A stretch of DNA of 64,000 nt from Smittia aterrima (GCA_033063855.1 CP093830.1:21638854-21702853); one strand, 5' to 3'. Shown: positions 48,931 to 60,290, numbered from the stretch's first letter. Notes: generated from the sequence alone by a model not told the origin. Made by a program: numbers and translations.

Positions 48931-51001
48931 ATGAAAGGCAAACGCCAAAGTGATAAAAGTGGCTTAAAGCTGATTGGATTTCTATCTGGTGGACTGTTAG
49001 TGTTATTCGGATTATCGTTTGTCATCCTTTGGCCAAGTTTTTTCGACTGCATACTCTTCAAGGTGAGACGAAACTCGAATAATGCGAAAAAGAATTGTGT
49101 AACATTGATACGGACAAAAAACATCAAACGAAACTCGTTTTTGAAGGTCGAGGAGGAATTCGCTTGTTTGTGATAGCGATTAAGAATATTCTACGAAGAA
49201 TCTTCGTCGTTAGATAAATGACTGATGCTCCTGCCATTTCACAACTGTTGACTCATTTGTTATCTCTCAATTTATTTCTCCACGCTTTAACAAACATTCG
49301 CGATATTTGAAAAGTGTTAATTGAACCTAATACATCACGCTTTCTATTGTTCTCGTTCATCACAGCAACTTGAGCTTCGACCCGGTACTCTCTACCACAA
49401 ATTTTGGACAGAGCCACCGCAGCCAATCTACATGGACATTTATTTGTTTAACTGGACCAACCCCAACGATTACAATAATAAATCAATTAAACCGAACTTC
49501 GAAGAGATTGGACCTTACAGATTTCAAGAAATTCCGCAGAAAGTTAACGTCACGTGGCATGATAGCAATTCGACGGTCAGCTATCGGAAACAAAGCCGAT
49601 ACTTCTTTGTACCTGAGCAGAGCAAGGGAAAGCTCGATGACGTCATAACGTCTGTGAATGTCATCGCTCTCGTGAGAATATTTTTATTTATTGAGTGTGA
49701 CTGATAATTAATTCGCACGTTTCTTTAGTCATCAGCTGTGCAAGCTCAAAGTATGAATCTATTTAAAGTCAAAGGAATTGAAGTGACATTAGCATTCTAC
49801 GAACAAAAAGTTCACATCACAAAGACAGCAAACGAATGGCTCTTCCAAGGATATGAAGATCCGATTATTGATTTAGCGAAAGGCATTGCATCGATTCTTG
49901 GAGTTGGAGATGTTCCGTTTGATAGATTTGGATGGTTCTACATGGTAAGAGGAGATAGTATTTTAAAACATTGCTAACAACCGGCTTTTTCAATCTCAGA
50001 GTGAGAGAGAGAGAATTGGAGTTAGATTAAATTTTGAGTTAGATTAAATATTCGAGTTAGATTAATTTTAATCCTTTTTCTTTTATTTTCACAGCGCAAC
50101 GATTCAAGTCTGCTGACTGGTGATTTTAACGCAGATACAGGAGTTGATAGGATCTCAAAAGTCGGAAAATTGCGAAAGTGGAATTACGAGCCAAAAACAA
50201 ATTTCTTCGGAGGAGAATGCTCAAATCTTATCGGCTCGGCTGGCGAGTTCTCTCCTCCTGGCAAAACTAAGAATGAAACTGTTGCTGTCTTTTCACCTGA
50301 AATGTGCCGAAGCGTGTTGCTTGACTTCGAAGAGGAAAAGGATATTCACGGAGTGAAAACATTCAAATACAGCGGCGGCGATCGAACTGTCGACAACGGA
50401 ACTTTATATCCTGAGAACGAATGTTATTGCAGTGGCGAGTGTGTTCCCTCGGGTCTCTTCAACGTCTCCTCGTGTCGCTTTGGAACTCCAGTCTTCATGT
50501 CGTTCCCTCATTTCTACAACGCTGACCCATTTTATACAAGTCAGGTCGATGGAATGAAACCTGAGAAGGATAAACATCAATTTTCGATTTCATATGAACC
50601 AGTGAGTTCTTTTTTCCAACTCTAAGTTAAAATATTTTAAAGAATTATTCCAGAAAACTTCCTTTCCACTTGAGATTGCTGCGCGATTTCAACTTAATCT
50701 TCTGATCACGCCGATTCCTCGATTCGGTTTGTACAGAAATGTTCAGAAGAAGTTTATGCCAGTTCTTTGGTTCGAGCAACACGTCGTCGCTTCAAAAACA
50801 GTTTCGAACCTCGTTCAGCTCATTCTACTTGCCCCACTCGTTGGTCAGATCATCGGAGTTCTCTTCATTCTTATTGGAATCTCGATAATGCTCTCATTGC
50901 AATTATGCAAGGGTCACGTGCCTCAACCAGACAAATTAAAGACTGAACAATCTCAGAAGACAACTCGACTACCTGAAGCGTTTCCCCTCATGAAGAATTA
51001 A
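48931..51001 (+). CDS. crq: Croquemort-like CD36-family scavenger receptor, copy 1
   Basis: CD36/SR-B family membrane protein of 502 residues, with a large glycosylated ectodomain between two transmembrane helices (residues about 13-33 and 445-470). Exons are 48,931-49,062, 49,366-49,671, 49,729-49,944, 50,095-50,601 and 50,654-51,001, all phase 0. Family marks include IYLFNWTNP, a strongly conserved block with NGTLYPENECYC, a CxxxC pair and RFGTPVFMSFPHFYNADPFY, and KFMPVLWFEQHV near the end. The resemblance is closest to Drosophila Croquemort, which takes up apoptotic cells and lipids. A second copy follows with a parallel exon plan. AATAAA lies at 51,069-51,074. The role is inferred from the family. 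Confidence 0.88.
50019..50065 (+). repeat. Three short tandem copies of GAGTTAGATTAA in an intron
   Basis: Perfect 12-nt units start at 50,019, 50,036 and 50,054 (17-18 nt period with AT-rich spacers) in the third intron of the first croquemort-like gene. The intron is 150 nt, longer than the corresponding 61-nt intron of copy 2, so the repeat explains part of the extra length. Confidence 0.8.
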
Positions 51002-51074
51002 TTGATTCTTCGTTATTGTTAATTAGAATAGAAATTCTATTTATTGGCTTAAGTCCGATGCTTGCACAAATAAA

Positions 51075-52290
51075 AAGTTAACGAACAAACGCGATTTTCT
51101 TCTTCTCCTCGGCTGACGAAACTTTCCACGCGATTTCAGAACATTTTTTTCTCTCTCCAGGATCAACAAGTAGGACTAATTGTGTTAATGTCAATCACCG
51201 TCTGTCCTCAGAACAAACAAATAAAGTTAAACAACGCAAACGATCCCCACGCAGCGACGATCATTGCGTCAAGAACTTCGGCAAAAAAAAAACAATGCAA
51301 ATGACTCACATGAAATGAAATGACAGATACTCTTGCATTTGTCGTCGATGTGTGACTCTAGTTGCTATCTCAAATAAAAATATGAAGAGAGTATGAACGT
51401 GAAAATGATTTGACAGAAATTGTTCGAACCAGTTGTAATTATCAAACAGTCGCGAGCAGCTTTATCAAATCATCTTCTGAATATTGTTTTTTCCCCAACT
51501 TTCTCATGACCAGGGACAATTTAAAACCCGTTGAGGAATTAAGTTTGAACCAAAAGGCTCGAGAGACTTTAAAATTTCGTCAGAAATCGCACGCGACTCA
51601 ACACAATTGGTCGACTGCTGAATATTGATCGGATTCTAATTGGATTTCCTTTGTTTTTTGATTTAAAGCGTCCACATTGCGTGACATCGGAGTCAGTTGA
51701 TGGTTTGGAGTTGAACGCGATAGAATAAAAGCGGAGAATAAAATTCATCAATTAAGTCAATTGATTGCCGGCCAGTTAGAGATCACATTGATTTAGAGAT
51801 TAATTGAATTTAACTTAAAATCGTGTGGGAAATTCAAGATTACGCTAATCAAGTCAAATTTGTGTCAGTGACAAGAGTTTGAAGTGCAATTTGTATATCA
51901 GCGAATTAGTATCGCGAAAGTCGTCCAGTGAAATAAAGATTAGTTGCCGAGTTTCCGTGAGAGCCTTCACAAGTTTCTCTCAACAAACATTTTTTTTATC
52001 GCGAAGAATGCTTAGACCAACTTGTCGTCTTATCAGTTACTGATAACTTCGTTCCATTTGTTACTTTTCTGATTCACGGTGAATGTGCGATTGTAGAGGC
52101 GAGAGAGGAGATTCCAACGCCATCAGCTCAAATAAAAACGAATACAAAGTCACGTCGCTAAGTTCTTAAAAAGTGTTTGATAAATTATCGTCGAAGGCTG
52201 ATAACAAATGGAAAATAAAGATTAAACTTTTATTAGTAATCATAAATAAGAGAAGTGTTTGATAACAATTAGAAAACTCTTTTTTTTTTG
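51075..52290. other. Intergenic region between the CD36-family genes
   Basis: About 1.2 kb with no supported gene. It ends at two TATAAAAC words (52,296-52,303 and 52,360-52,367) that precede copy 2 and are the best promoter candidates. Confidence 0.5.
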
Positions 52291-52295
52291 AGTCG

Positions 52296-52367
52296 TATAA
52301 AACTTTTGGTTGCGAAAGTGAATTTTGGTTTTAAAAAAAACAGAGGAGGCGTCAAAAGCTATAAAAC
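52296..52367 (+). promoter_or_regulatory. Candidate TATA boxes for croquemort-like copy 2
   Basis: Two TATAAAAC words lie 117 and 53 bp upstream of the start codon at 52,413. The nearer one would set transcription at about 52,390, with a leader of some 20 nt; the farther one gives a leader of about 85 nt. No clear TCAGTY initiator decides between them. Confidence 0.35.
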
Positions 52368-52412
52368 TGAAATTAAATTTAGCGACAACTGAAAAATAAG
52401 TAAACAACTGAA

Positions 52413-54415
52413 ATGACTTACAAGGAAGTGCCAAAGCGAAGTTACCGTCAGATTCTGTTTACGATCTTTGGGTGCTCCACTGTGATATTTGGAGTGTTAT
52501 TTTTATTATTCTGGCCGAAAGTCTTCGATGTTATACTTTTTAAGGTAAGTCAAGTCTATCGACCTCCATAGGAAGTCTGGCTCGTGCCAATTCTCTCGGA
52601 GATTTTAAAATATTAAAAGAGTTCTTTTCCGTTAGCGAACGAAGAACTTCAGATTGAAAAAATTCTTAAAGAAAATAATATTTCCTTGTGATTTGAAGAA
52701 GCCTTTGAAGTTCGTGGCCTTGTAAAAATATTCTCAAAGGAATTTCCTTACAAATTATTTTAATTCTCCTTGAAAATAGCAAATCGCTCTTCAACCAGGA
52801 TCGAAGAGTTACGGTTATTGGATATCGCCGCCACAGCCGATGTACCTCGACATTTATCTCTTCAACTGGACAAACCCAGAAGACTTCACAAATAAATCGA
52901 TCAAACCGAATTTCGATGAGATCGGTCCGTTTAGATTTCAAGAAATTCCGAATAAAGTTAACGTGACATTCCATGACAACTCAACTGTGAGCTATCGAAA
53001 GCAGAGTCGATACTTCTTCGTCGCTGATCAGAGCAAAGGAAATCTCGACGACATCATCACATCAGTGAACGTAATTGCGCTGGTAAGTTCCTTATCTCAC
53101 GTGTAAAAATGTTTACTTCAGAGATAAGATTTCAAATAAAATCATTTCAATTATAATTGTTTCAGTCCGCGGCTAATCGCGCAAAGTATTGGTCATGGTT
53201 CAAGGCAAGAAGCGTTTCGTTAGGTCTCTCGCTTTACGGCGAGAAAGTTCATGTGACGAAGAACGCTTCTGAGTGGCTGTTCGATGGCTACGATGATCCA
53301 ATGATTACTCTCGCGAAGGGCAATTCAATTCTCGATGCTGGCGACATTCCATTTGATAAATTCGGATGGTTCTACATGGTAAACGTTTAAAAGGAGCGAG
53401 CGTAATAATTTTTTTATTAATCTTTCTTTATTGGTTTAGCGTAACGACAGCAGTTTGCTTCTCGGGGATTTCAACGCGAACACAGGTGTCGATGATATTC
53501 GTAAAATCGGGAAAATTCGAAATTGGAATCATAAATCGAAGACAAATTATTTCGAGGGAAGTTGCAATAGTTTGACAGGAAGTGCTGGCGATTTCTTCGT
53601 CCCTGGGATCAAAGAGAATCAAACGTTGGAGCTTTTCTCACCTGAAATGTGTCGAAGCGTGTCAATGGACTTTGAAGACGTGAAGATTATTCACGGAATT
53701 AAAACTTTGAAGTTCAGTGGCGGAGATCGAACAGTTGATAACGGAACTTTGTATCCTGAGAACGAATGTTTCTGTGGTGGCGAGTGCATTAGAGCTGGTC
53801 TCTTCAATGTTTCATCCTGTCGCTATGGGACTCCAGTCTTCATGTCGTTCCCTCATTTCTACAACGCTGATCCTTTTTATGTCGACGAGGTCGAAGGAAT
53901 GAAACCAGAAAAAGAGAAACATCAATTTTTTATGGCATTCGAACCAGTGAGTCCCTTAACACAAATTTAATTATTTTATTGACATCCTCTTTCAGAAAAC
54001 TGCGATTCCCCTTGAAGTTGCTGCGCGATTTCAAATTAATTTACTCGTAGAACCGATTAGTACAATTTCCGCTTACGAGAAAGTTCAGAAAAAGTTTATG
54101 CCAATTCTCTGGTTTGAACAACATGTTGAAATGAATCGAGACATTGCAGATGAAGTGAAAATGATTCTCAGCCTTCCTCACATTGGACAAATGTTTGGTG
54201 TCGTGTTAATCTTCCTTGGGATTTTCGGAATGTTTCTGCTGCCAATGACGAAGACTATTTCTCAATGTTTTTGTCCGAAGAAAGTGAAAGTCGGTGACTT
54301 GAATGTGAAAGTTGAATCATCGCCTTTGCCAGAAAGTTCCCCACTCATGCAAGAGAAGTCTCAAAATGGAATAACTTTAATTGGAAAATGCGAAAGAAAT
54401 GTTGTTAGAGCTTAA
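52413..54415 (+). CDS. crq: Croquemort-like CD36-family scavenger receptor, copy 2
   Basis: Second CD36-family receptor, 524 residues, with the same architecture as its upstream neighbour. Exons are 52,413-52,544, 52,780-53,082, 53,166-53,378, 53,440-53,946 and 53,996-54,415, all phase 0. Exons 1 and 4 have exactly the same lengths as in copy 1 (132 and 507 nt). N- and C-terminal transmembrane helices are present. The ectodomain keeps IYLFNWTNP, DKFGWFYM, NGTLYPENECFC and RYGTPVFMSFPHFYNADPFY. The cytoplasmic tail is longer than in copy 1 and contains CFCP, possible palmitoylation cysteines. AATAAA lies at 54,453-54,458. It converges on the minus-strand gene whose stop is 77 bp away. Confidence 0.88.
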
Positions 54416-54492
54416 GTTATGTCAAAACTTCTACTTGCTTAGTTGATATCTGAATAAATTAGAAATAGACAAAAAGTATTTTTATTTTGTTT

Positions 54493-55435
54493 TTAATATT
54501 CGTCGTCCAAGGTTTTTCCGAAGAAAGCTAAACTAGCGATTCCAAGTCCATTCATGTGAGTCGAACAAGAAGCTCCGTCATAAGAGAAACAGCCTGACTT
54601 CATTTGCCAAGAATTGATTTGAGCAATCCACGAATTCTTCATGAACTCTTTGTAGCCAGAAAATGCGCAGAGGAAAATTTGTTCCATTGCGAGATCTTTA
54701 AATTCAGGAATCGTCATCGTTTTGAAGATAAACTTTGTTTCTTGATAAATTGAGCTGCAGATTTTCTGAGAAATTTTGGAGAAGTTTTCTGCGTTGCAAG
54801 CCAAATTGTTTAGAAGATGGAAAAGTAATCTGAAAAGAATTTATTGCAGTTTAGTTAGCAAGGAAAATGTTTCTCACTTGTGTGTCTGAGCATATCCAAA
54901 AGCAACTGCGTTCTCATTCTCAATCGTCCAACAAAAATCACTAATCTCACATTTGTCGAGCAACTGCGATAAGCATTGATCGGAAAACTGGCCGTTTGGG
55001 AGATTGCGAGCATCGTTGAGGAGCTTTAGATAAAGTTGAGTCGATGGAAACACATTTTGACTTCTCAAGATTCGTCCGAAAGTTGAAAGATTTTTCTTCG
55101 TGATGAGAGAAGCATTGAAGAAGCTTCTGCCAACTGAAATAATTTAATTAAATTTAATTTAACTTCTCAACCACAATCTCACCGATTTCATTGCTTCCGT
55201 CAAATTTATTTTCCAACTTTTCACATTTTTTCAGCAAAATTGAACTTTTGTAATTTCCTTTATCAATCGAAAGTTGATTTTTCGCGAAAGCAATTCCAAG
55301 CAAAACTCCTGAGTCGACCTGTTCCTGATTATCTAAACAATAATCTAAAAGTTTGTTTAATTTCCCAAGGAAAATATTTTCTCCGTTATTCAAATGACAC
55401 AGAGCGATGAAGAACATCAACTTGAGAGTCAGCAT
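54493..55435 (-). CDS. Secreted C16orf89-like (UPF0764) protein
   Basis: Predicted secreted protein of 281 residues. Minus-strand exons are 55,183-55,435, 54,878-55,133 and 54,493-54,829, with phases joining G/TT and AA/A. Residues 1-18 form a signal peptide (MLTLKLMFFIALC). The C-terminal part, with SWIAQINSWQ, GCFSYD and CSTHMNGLG, resembles the conserved end of the UPF0764/C16orf89 family, whose function is not established. The remainder has diverged, with several cysteines suggesting disulfides. An AATAAA on the minus strand (54,486-54,481) lies 6 nt past the stop codon, so the mRNA 3' end probably overlaps that of the convergent CD36-family gene. Confidence 0.65.
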
Positions 55436-55752
55436 TGTGACAATAAAATGAACAAAAAATTTATTTCTGCATCAAACTCCATGAAGACAAAAAAGTAAAT
55501 TGAAAAGAATCATCAGGATTAGGAAAGAAATATTTTCTTCCGCAATCTCCTCGAGGCAGAGATTTAAAAGAGATTTTTCTAAAATAGCAAAACAATTTTT
55601 CTCTTGTCGTCACGCAATGAAAAGCTTGACTTAAAACCATTCAAATGTTTAATGAAAAGTTCAAGTGCAATGCGTCATTGAACTCACGTCACTCAACCTA
55701 ATTAAATTCTTTTATGTCAATTATTAAGTTAATTAATCGGTTTGTTAATTAC
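55436..55752. other. Intergenic region before the receptor array
   Basis: About 300 bp shared by the divergent C16orf89-like gene and the first receptor of the array. No open frame of note; the minus-strand promoter is not recognisable. Confidence 0.45.
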
Positions 55753-55812
55753 AGTAGCGATCCTTTTCCGGAACTTTTTAGTAAGTTGTTCATTCTTCGA
55801 GTGACAAGATGC
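55753..55812 (+). promoter_or_regulatory. Core promoter of receptor A
   Basis: Aligned to the other array promoters: AGTAGC at -27 (55,753), a degenerate initiator TTAGTA with +1 at 55,780, G at +24, and AGATGC at +28 to +33 overlapping the start codon at 55,809. The initiator is the weakest of the six, but the spacing is identical. Confidence 0.5.
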
Positions 55813-57006
55813 CGGAGCCAAAAATGTTGTTGTACATGAGGAGAAGAATCAAAATAATGAAACTGCTTGGCTACGCTTCTGTGTCGATTGTAAACGGGAA
55901 GTCAGTGACGAAACCAATCGATCTGATGTTTTTGGGAGTAAATCTATCGCTAAGCATAGCAGTTACTGCTTCAGTCATCATTTACAGCGACAAATTGATG
56001 AAAGAAGATCCAAAAATTGTCGATTACGGAAACTTTGCTGCTTTCATTGCTTCACTTTTCCTCGCCATAATTTCGATGGTGAATGCGTTCGTGTTTCGTC
56101 ATGAAAGTTGGGAAATGATTCTGACGATGGTCAAAATCGATTCAAAGTTCAATGAAATGGGATTCAATGAAAGTTATCAGAAATACGGAAAAATGTTCCT
56201 CTTCTCATTTCTTTTTCTAGGATTGCAATTGTTTCCGTTGACTTACTTCGTCTACGTCTTTGAAGGATCGGCTTTGAAAGCTTCGCTTTACTTTTATTCG
56301 GGATTTCACTTCACGATGAGTGTTTCATCGATGGTTGGCTCAGCAAACGCGATTAACATGCGACACAAGTCGATTAACAGAGCTCTACGGTTTCTGTGTA
56401 ATGGAAAAACAAAAATCATAAGTTTGAACAGCAAAAGTGTCGCGGACCTAATTGGAATCTACGAAAAAATTATTAAATTAAATAATTTTGCGAACTTATG
56501 TTACGGAATTCCGTTGCTGCTTTCATTTGGTCTCATCTTCTCCTACACAATCTTCACAAGTTTCATGATAGTTCGCGATTTCTCTGTTGGACATTTTGAT
56601 GAGCTAACGAAATCTTCAATCGTTTACTGTCTCTATCTTTTAGTCATCATGCTAATCGTCATGTACTACTGCTCACTTATTCAAGATAATGGACACGAAA
56701 GCTTAAAGCTCATCAACGAAGTTATTCGCAAATCAAGAGACAAAGACACAACTTCGATGCTAATTTGTCTTGGAACTTTTATTAAGAACAATATCCCGAA
56801 GATCTCTTGTGGATTATTTGACTTTGATTGGAAAATGATTTTTGGCGTGAGCAAATCTCAATTGAACTAATAACTTTTACCAAAAATTTATTTTATTTCA
56901 GATGATCGCAGCTGCAACAACAAACTTCATCATTCTCGTCCAGTTCGATTTGGCATCAAACAAATTAACTAATCAATCGAATGGGCTCTCCGTTTCGTTG
57001 GAGTAA
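55809..57006 (+). CDS. Gustatory-receptor-like protein, array gene A
   Basis: Seven-helix insect chemoreceptor of the gustatory receptor type, 380 residues. Exon 1 (55,809-56,846) is exactly 1,038 nt (346 codons), as in B, D and E. A phase-0 intron of 55 nt separates it from exon 2 (56,902-57,006). Exon 2 carries helix 7 with TNFIILVQF, matching the TYhhhhhQF signature of gustatory receptors. The protein opens MPEP, with a conserved loop VYVFEGSALKASLY and the helix IFSYTIFTSFM. The start is fixed by array-wide conservation and the promoter spacing. An AATAAA follows at 57,023-57,028. Ligand unknown. Confidence 0.82.
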
Positions 57007-57098
57007 ATAATTTCTTGTGAGAAATAAATTATTCAATATCCTAAGTAATTTCTTTTATATTAGATAATTATTAAGTTTATTGCTCGATTACTCAATTC

Positions 57099-57158
57099 TG
57101 TAGCTGTCATATTCCGAAACTATTCAGTTCGTTGTTCTTTCCTCGAGTGACAAGATGC
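57099..57158 (+). promoter_or_regulatory. Core promoter of receptor B
   Basis: TGTAGC at -27 (57,099-57,104), a TCAGTT initiator with +1 at 57,126, G at +24, and AGATGC at +28 to +33 (57,153-57,158), which matches the DPE consensus RGWYV and contains the ATG. The leader would be 29 nt. Confidence 0.6.
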
Positions 57159-58358
57159 CTGAGCCAATGATGACTTTGTTCTTGAAGAGAAGAATCAAAT
57201 TTATGAAACCGCTTGGCTACTCCTCTTTCTCGATTGAGAACGGGAAGTCAGTGACGACACTAACTGACTCAATAATTTTGGTTATACATCTATCGATTGG
57301 CATTGCAATAACATCTTCGGTGATCATTTACAGAGACGACTTGATGAAGAAAGACAGAAAAATTGTCGATTATGGAAATTTCTCAGCATTCGTTGCTTCG
57401 CTTTTCCTCGCTTTAATCTCAATGTTGGATTCATTTGTATTTCGTCATAAAAGTTGGAATATTCTGTTGACTGCAATGAAGATCGATTCAAAGTTTGATG
57501 AAATGGGACTCAACGAAAGTTATCTCAAAATGGGAAAAAAGTTTATTGTTACAAATACAATTTTAATATCTCAACTGATTCCGCTGACTTACTTCATCTA
57601 CGTCTTTGAAGGATCAGCTTTGAAAGCTTCGCTTTACTTATATTCAGGATTTCATTTCACTCTGAGTGTGGCTGCACTGATTGGCTCAGGAAATGGATTA
57701 AACTTGCGACACAAAACGATGAACAAAGTTCTTCGATATTTTAGTTGTGATGGAGAACAAAAAATAATTTTAAACAGCAAAAGTGTCGCGCAATTAATCG
57801 AAATCTATAAAAACATAATCAAATCAATTGATTTGATTAACTTGTGCTTTGGACTCCCTCTAGTGCTTTCGTTTGGTCTTATCTTCTCCTACACAATCTT
57901 CACAAGTTTCATGATAGTTCGCGACTTCTCTGTTGGACATTTCGATGAGTTAACGAAATCTTCAGTCGTTTACTGTCTCTATCTTTTAGTGGTCATGCTA
58001 GTCGTCATGTATTACAGCTCGTTAGTCAAAGAAAACGGATATGAAAGCGTGAAGCTTATCAACGAAGCACTTCGCAAGTCTAAAGACAAAGATACAACTT
58101 CGATGCTGATTTGTCTTGGAGCTTTTGTGAAAGGAAACTTCCCAAAAGTCTCTTGCGGATTGTTTGACTTTGATTGGAAATTGGTTTTCGGAGTAAGTTA
58201 AAGTTTGCTGAAATTATATTGAAAGAATTACTTTCATAAAAATTATTTTCCAAGTGTTCGCAGCTGCTACAACAAACTTTATCATTCTCGTCCAGTTTGA
58301 CTTAGCTTCAAACAAATTAACTAATCAATCGAATGGACTCTCCGTTTCGTTGCATTAA
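57155..58358 (+). pseudogene. Gustatory-receptor-like array gene B with lost splice acceptor
   Basis: Exon 1 (57,155-58,192; 346 codons) is intact and ends at a good GTAAGT donor. The expected second exon (58,254-58,358) is recognisable and open, with codons for TNFIILVQF. However, the sequence before it reads CCAA-GTGTTC where the other genes have TCAG-ATGATC. The canonical AG is thus lost, and the only nearby AG (58,253-58,254) would shift the frame by one base. Unless another acceptor is used, the product would lack a correct helix 7; retention of the intron adds V-S and stops. The gene may be a young pseudogene, a truncated receptor, or carry a sequencing error at this point. Exon 1 shows no decay. 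Confidence 0.7.
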
Positions 58359-58446
58359 ATAGTTTCTTGTGAAAAATAAATTATTCAATAATCTAAGTAA
58401 TTTCTTTTATATTAATTAATAAATTTATTGCTCGATTACTCAATTC

Positions 58447-58506
58447 TGTAGCTGTCATATTCCGAAACTATTCAGTTCGTTGTTCTTTCCTCGAGTGACA
58501 AGATGC
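58447..58506 (+). promoter_or_regulatory. Core promoter of receptor C
   Basis: Identical in layout and nearly in sequence to that of B: TGTAGC at -27, TCAGTT with +1 at 58,474, G at +24, and AGATGC at +28 overlapping the ATG at 58,503. The roughly 100 bp upstream of the start also match the equivalent region of B, showing that C arose by a recent duplication that included the promoter. Confidence 0.55.
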
Positions 58507-60290
58507 CTGAGCCAATGATGACTTTGTTCTTGAAGAGAAGAATAAAATTTATGAAACCGCTTGGCTACTCCTCTTTCTCGATTGAGAACGGCAAGTCAGT
58601 GACGACACTAACTGACTCAATAATTTTGGTTGTACATCTATCGCTTGGCATTGTAATAACATCCTCGGTGATCATTTACAGAGACGACTTGATGAAGAAA
58701 GACAGAAAAATTGTCGATTATGGAAATTTCTCAGCATTCGTTGCTTCGCTTTTCCTCGCTTTAATCTCAATGTTTCAATTTTTTTTATTAAAAAAGTATT
58801 TCCGAATCTTTTTTTTGAAAAATTATTTTTTCAATTCTTTTTTTTAAAAAAATTATTTTCCAAATCTCTTCTTTAAAAAATATTTTTTCAATTCTTTTTA
58901 TTAAAAAATAATTTTCCGAATCTTTTGCTTTTAAAAATTATTTTTTCAATTCTTTTTTTAAAAAAAATATTTTCCAATTCTTTTTTTTAAAAAATATTTT
59001 TTCAATTCTTTTAATTGTGATGGAAGAAAAAAAATAATTTTAAACATCTTTTTTTAAAAGTGTCGCGCAATTTTTCAATTCTTTTTTTTAAAAAAATATT
59101 TTCCAAATCTCTTTTTTAAAAACTATTTTTGGACTCCCTCTAGTGCTTTTTTAATATTATTTTCCAAATCTCTTGTTTAAAAATATTTCGCGATTCTCTG
59201 TTGGACATTTCGATGAGTTAAAGAAATCTTCAATTTTACTGTCTCTATCTTTTAGTGGTCATGCTAGTCGTCATGTATTACAGCTCGTTAGTCAAAGAAA
59301 ACGGATATGAAAGCGTGAAGCTTATCAACGAAGCACTTCGCAAGTCTAAAGACAAAGATACAACTTCGATGCTGATTTTTCTTGGAGCTTTTTTGAAAAG
59401 AAATTTTCCAAATCTCTTTTTTAAAACTATTTTTTCAATTTTTTTTTTTTAAAAATTATTTTCCAAATCTCTTTTTTAAAACTATTTTTTCAATTCTTTT
59501 TTTTTTTAAATTATTTTCCAAATCTCTTTTTTAAAATTTATTTTTTCAATTCTTTTTATTAAAAAAAAAAATTCCGAATCTTTTTTTTGAAAAATTATTT
59601 TTTCAATTCTTTTTATTAAAAAAATATTTTACAAATCTCTTTTTTAAAAAATATTTTTTCAATTCTTTTAATTAAAAAATAGTTTTTCGAATCTTTTTTT
59701 TTAAAAATTATTTTTTCAATTCTTTTTTTAAAAAAAATATTTTACAAATCTCTTTTTTAAAAAATATTTTTTCAATTCTTTCAATTAAAAAATAATTTTT
59801 CGAATCTTTTTTTTAAAAATTATTTTTTCAATTCTTTTTTTTAAAAAAATATTTTCCAAATCTCTTTTTTAAAACTATTTTTTCAATTGTTTTTATTAAA
59901 AAAAAATTTCCGAATCTTTTTTTTGAAAAACTATTTTTTCAATTCTTTTTTTAAAAAATTGATTTTCCAAATCTTTTTTTAAAAAAATATTTGTTTTTTT
60001 CTTTTTTTAAAAAAAATTATTCTCCAAATCTTTTTTTCTAAAACTATTTTTTCAATTCTTTTTTTAAAAAACTATTTTGCAAGTTTTTTTTTTAAATTTA
60101 TTTTAAATGTCCCCTTATTGAAAAAATTTATTTTCCATGCCTTTTTTCCCAAAAAATTGTGTGTATGAATAATTAATAAATTTTATTTTAGATGATCGCA
60201 GCTGCTACGACGAACTTTATTATTCTAGTTCAGTTTGACTTGGCTTCAAATAAATTAACCAGTCAAACGAAAGAACTATCGTTGGGATAA
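58503..60290 (+). pseudogene. Broken gustatory-receptor-like array gene C, invaded by T/A repeat
   Basis: The first ~272 nt (to about 58,774) are almost identical to gene B. After that, B-like segments remain only as islands: 59,011-59,074, 59,131-59,151 and 59,187-59,408. They lie in the same order and at nearly the same spacing as in B, and T/A-rich repeat occupies the intervals. Exon 2 (60,192-60,290) is intact, with a normal TTTTAG acceptor and TNFIILVQF codons. It resembles the second exons of D or A rather than that of B. Reading frames are broken many times, so no receptor is made. Substitutions inside the islands go mainly from G or C to T or A. Confidence 0.85.
58775..60158. repeat. 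Degenerate ~27-bp T/A-rich tandem repeat
   Basis: About 1.4 kb built from alternating half-units of roughly 27 bp: a T run, a short core, a T run and an A run. The core alternates between TTCAATTC and TTCCAAATC or TTCCGAATC. The T-run/A-run junctions are self-complementary, so each unit can form a small hairpin. Copies vary in homopolymer length. The array is interrupted by pieces of receptor gene C and found nowhere else in this window. Confidence 0.85.
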
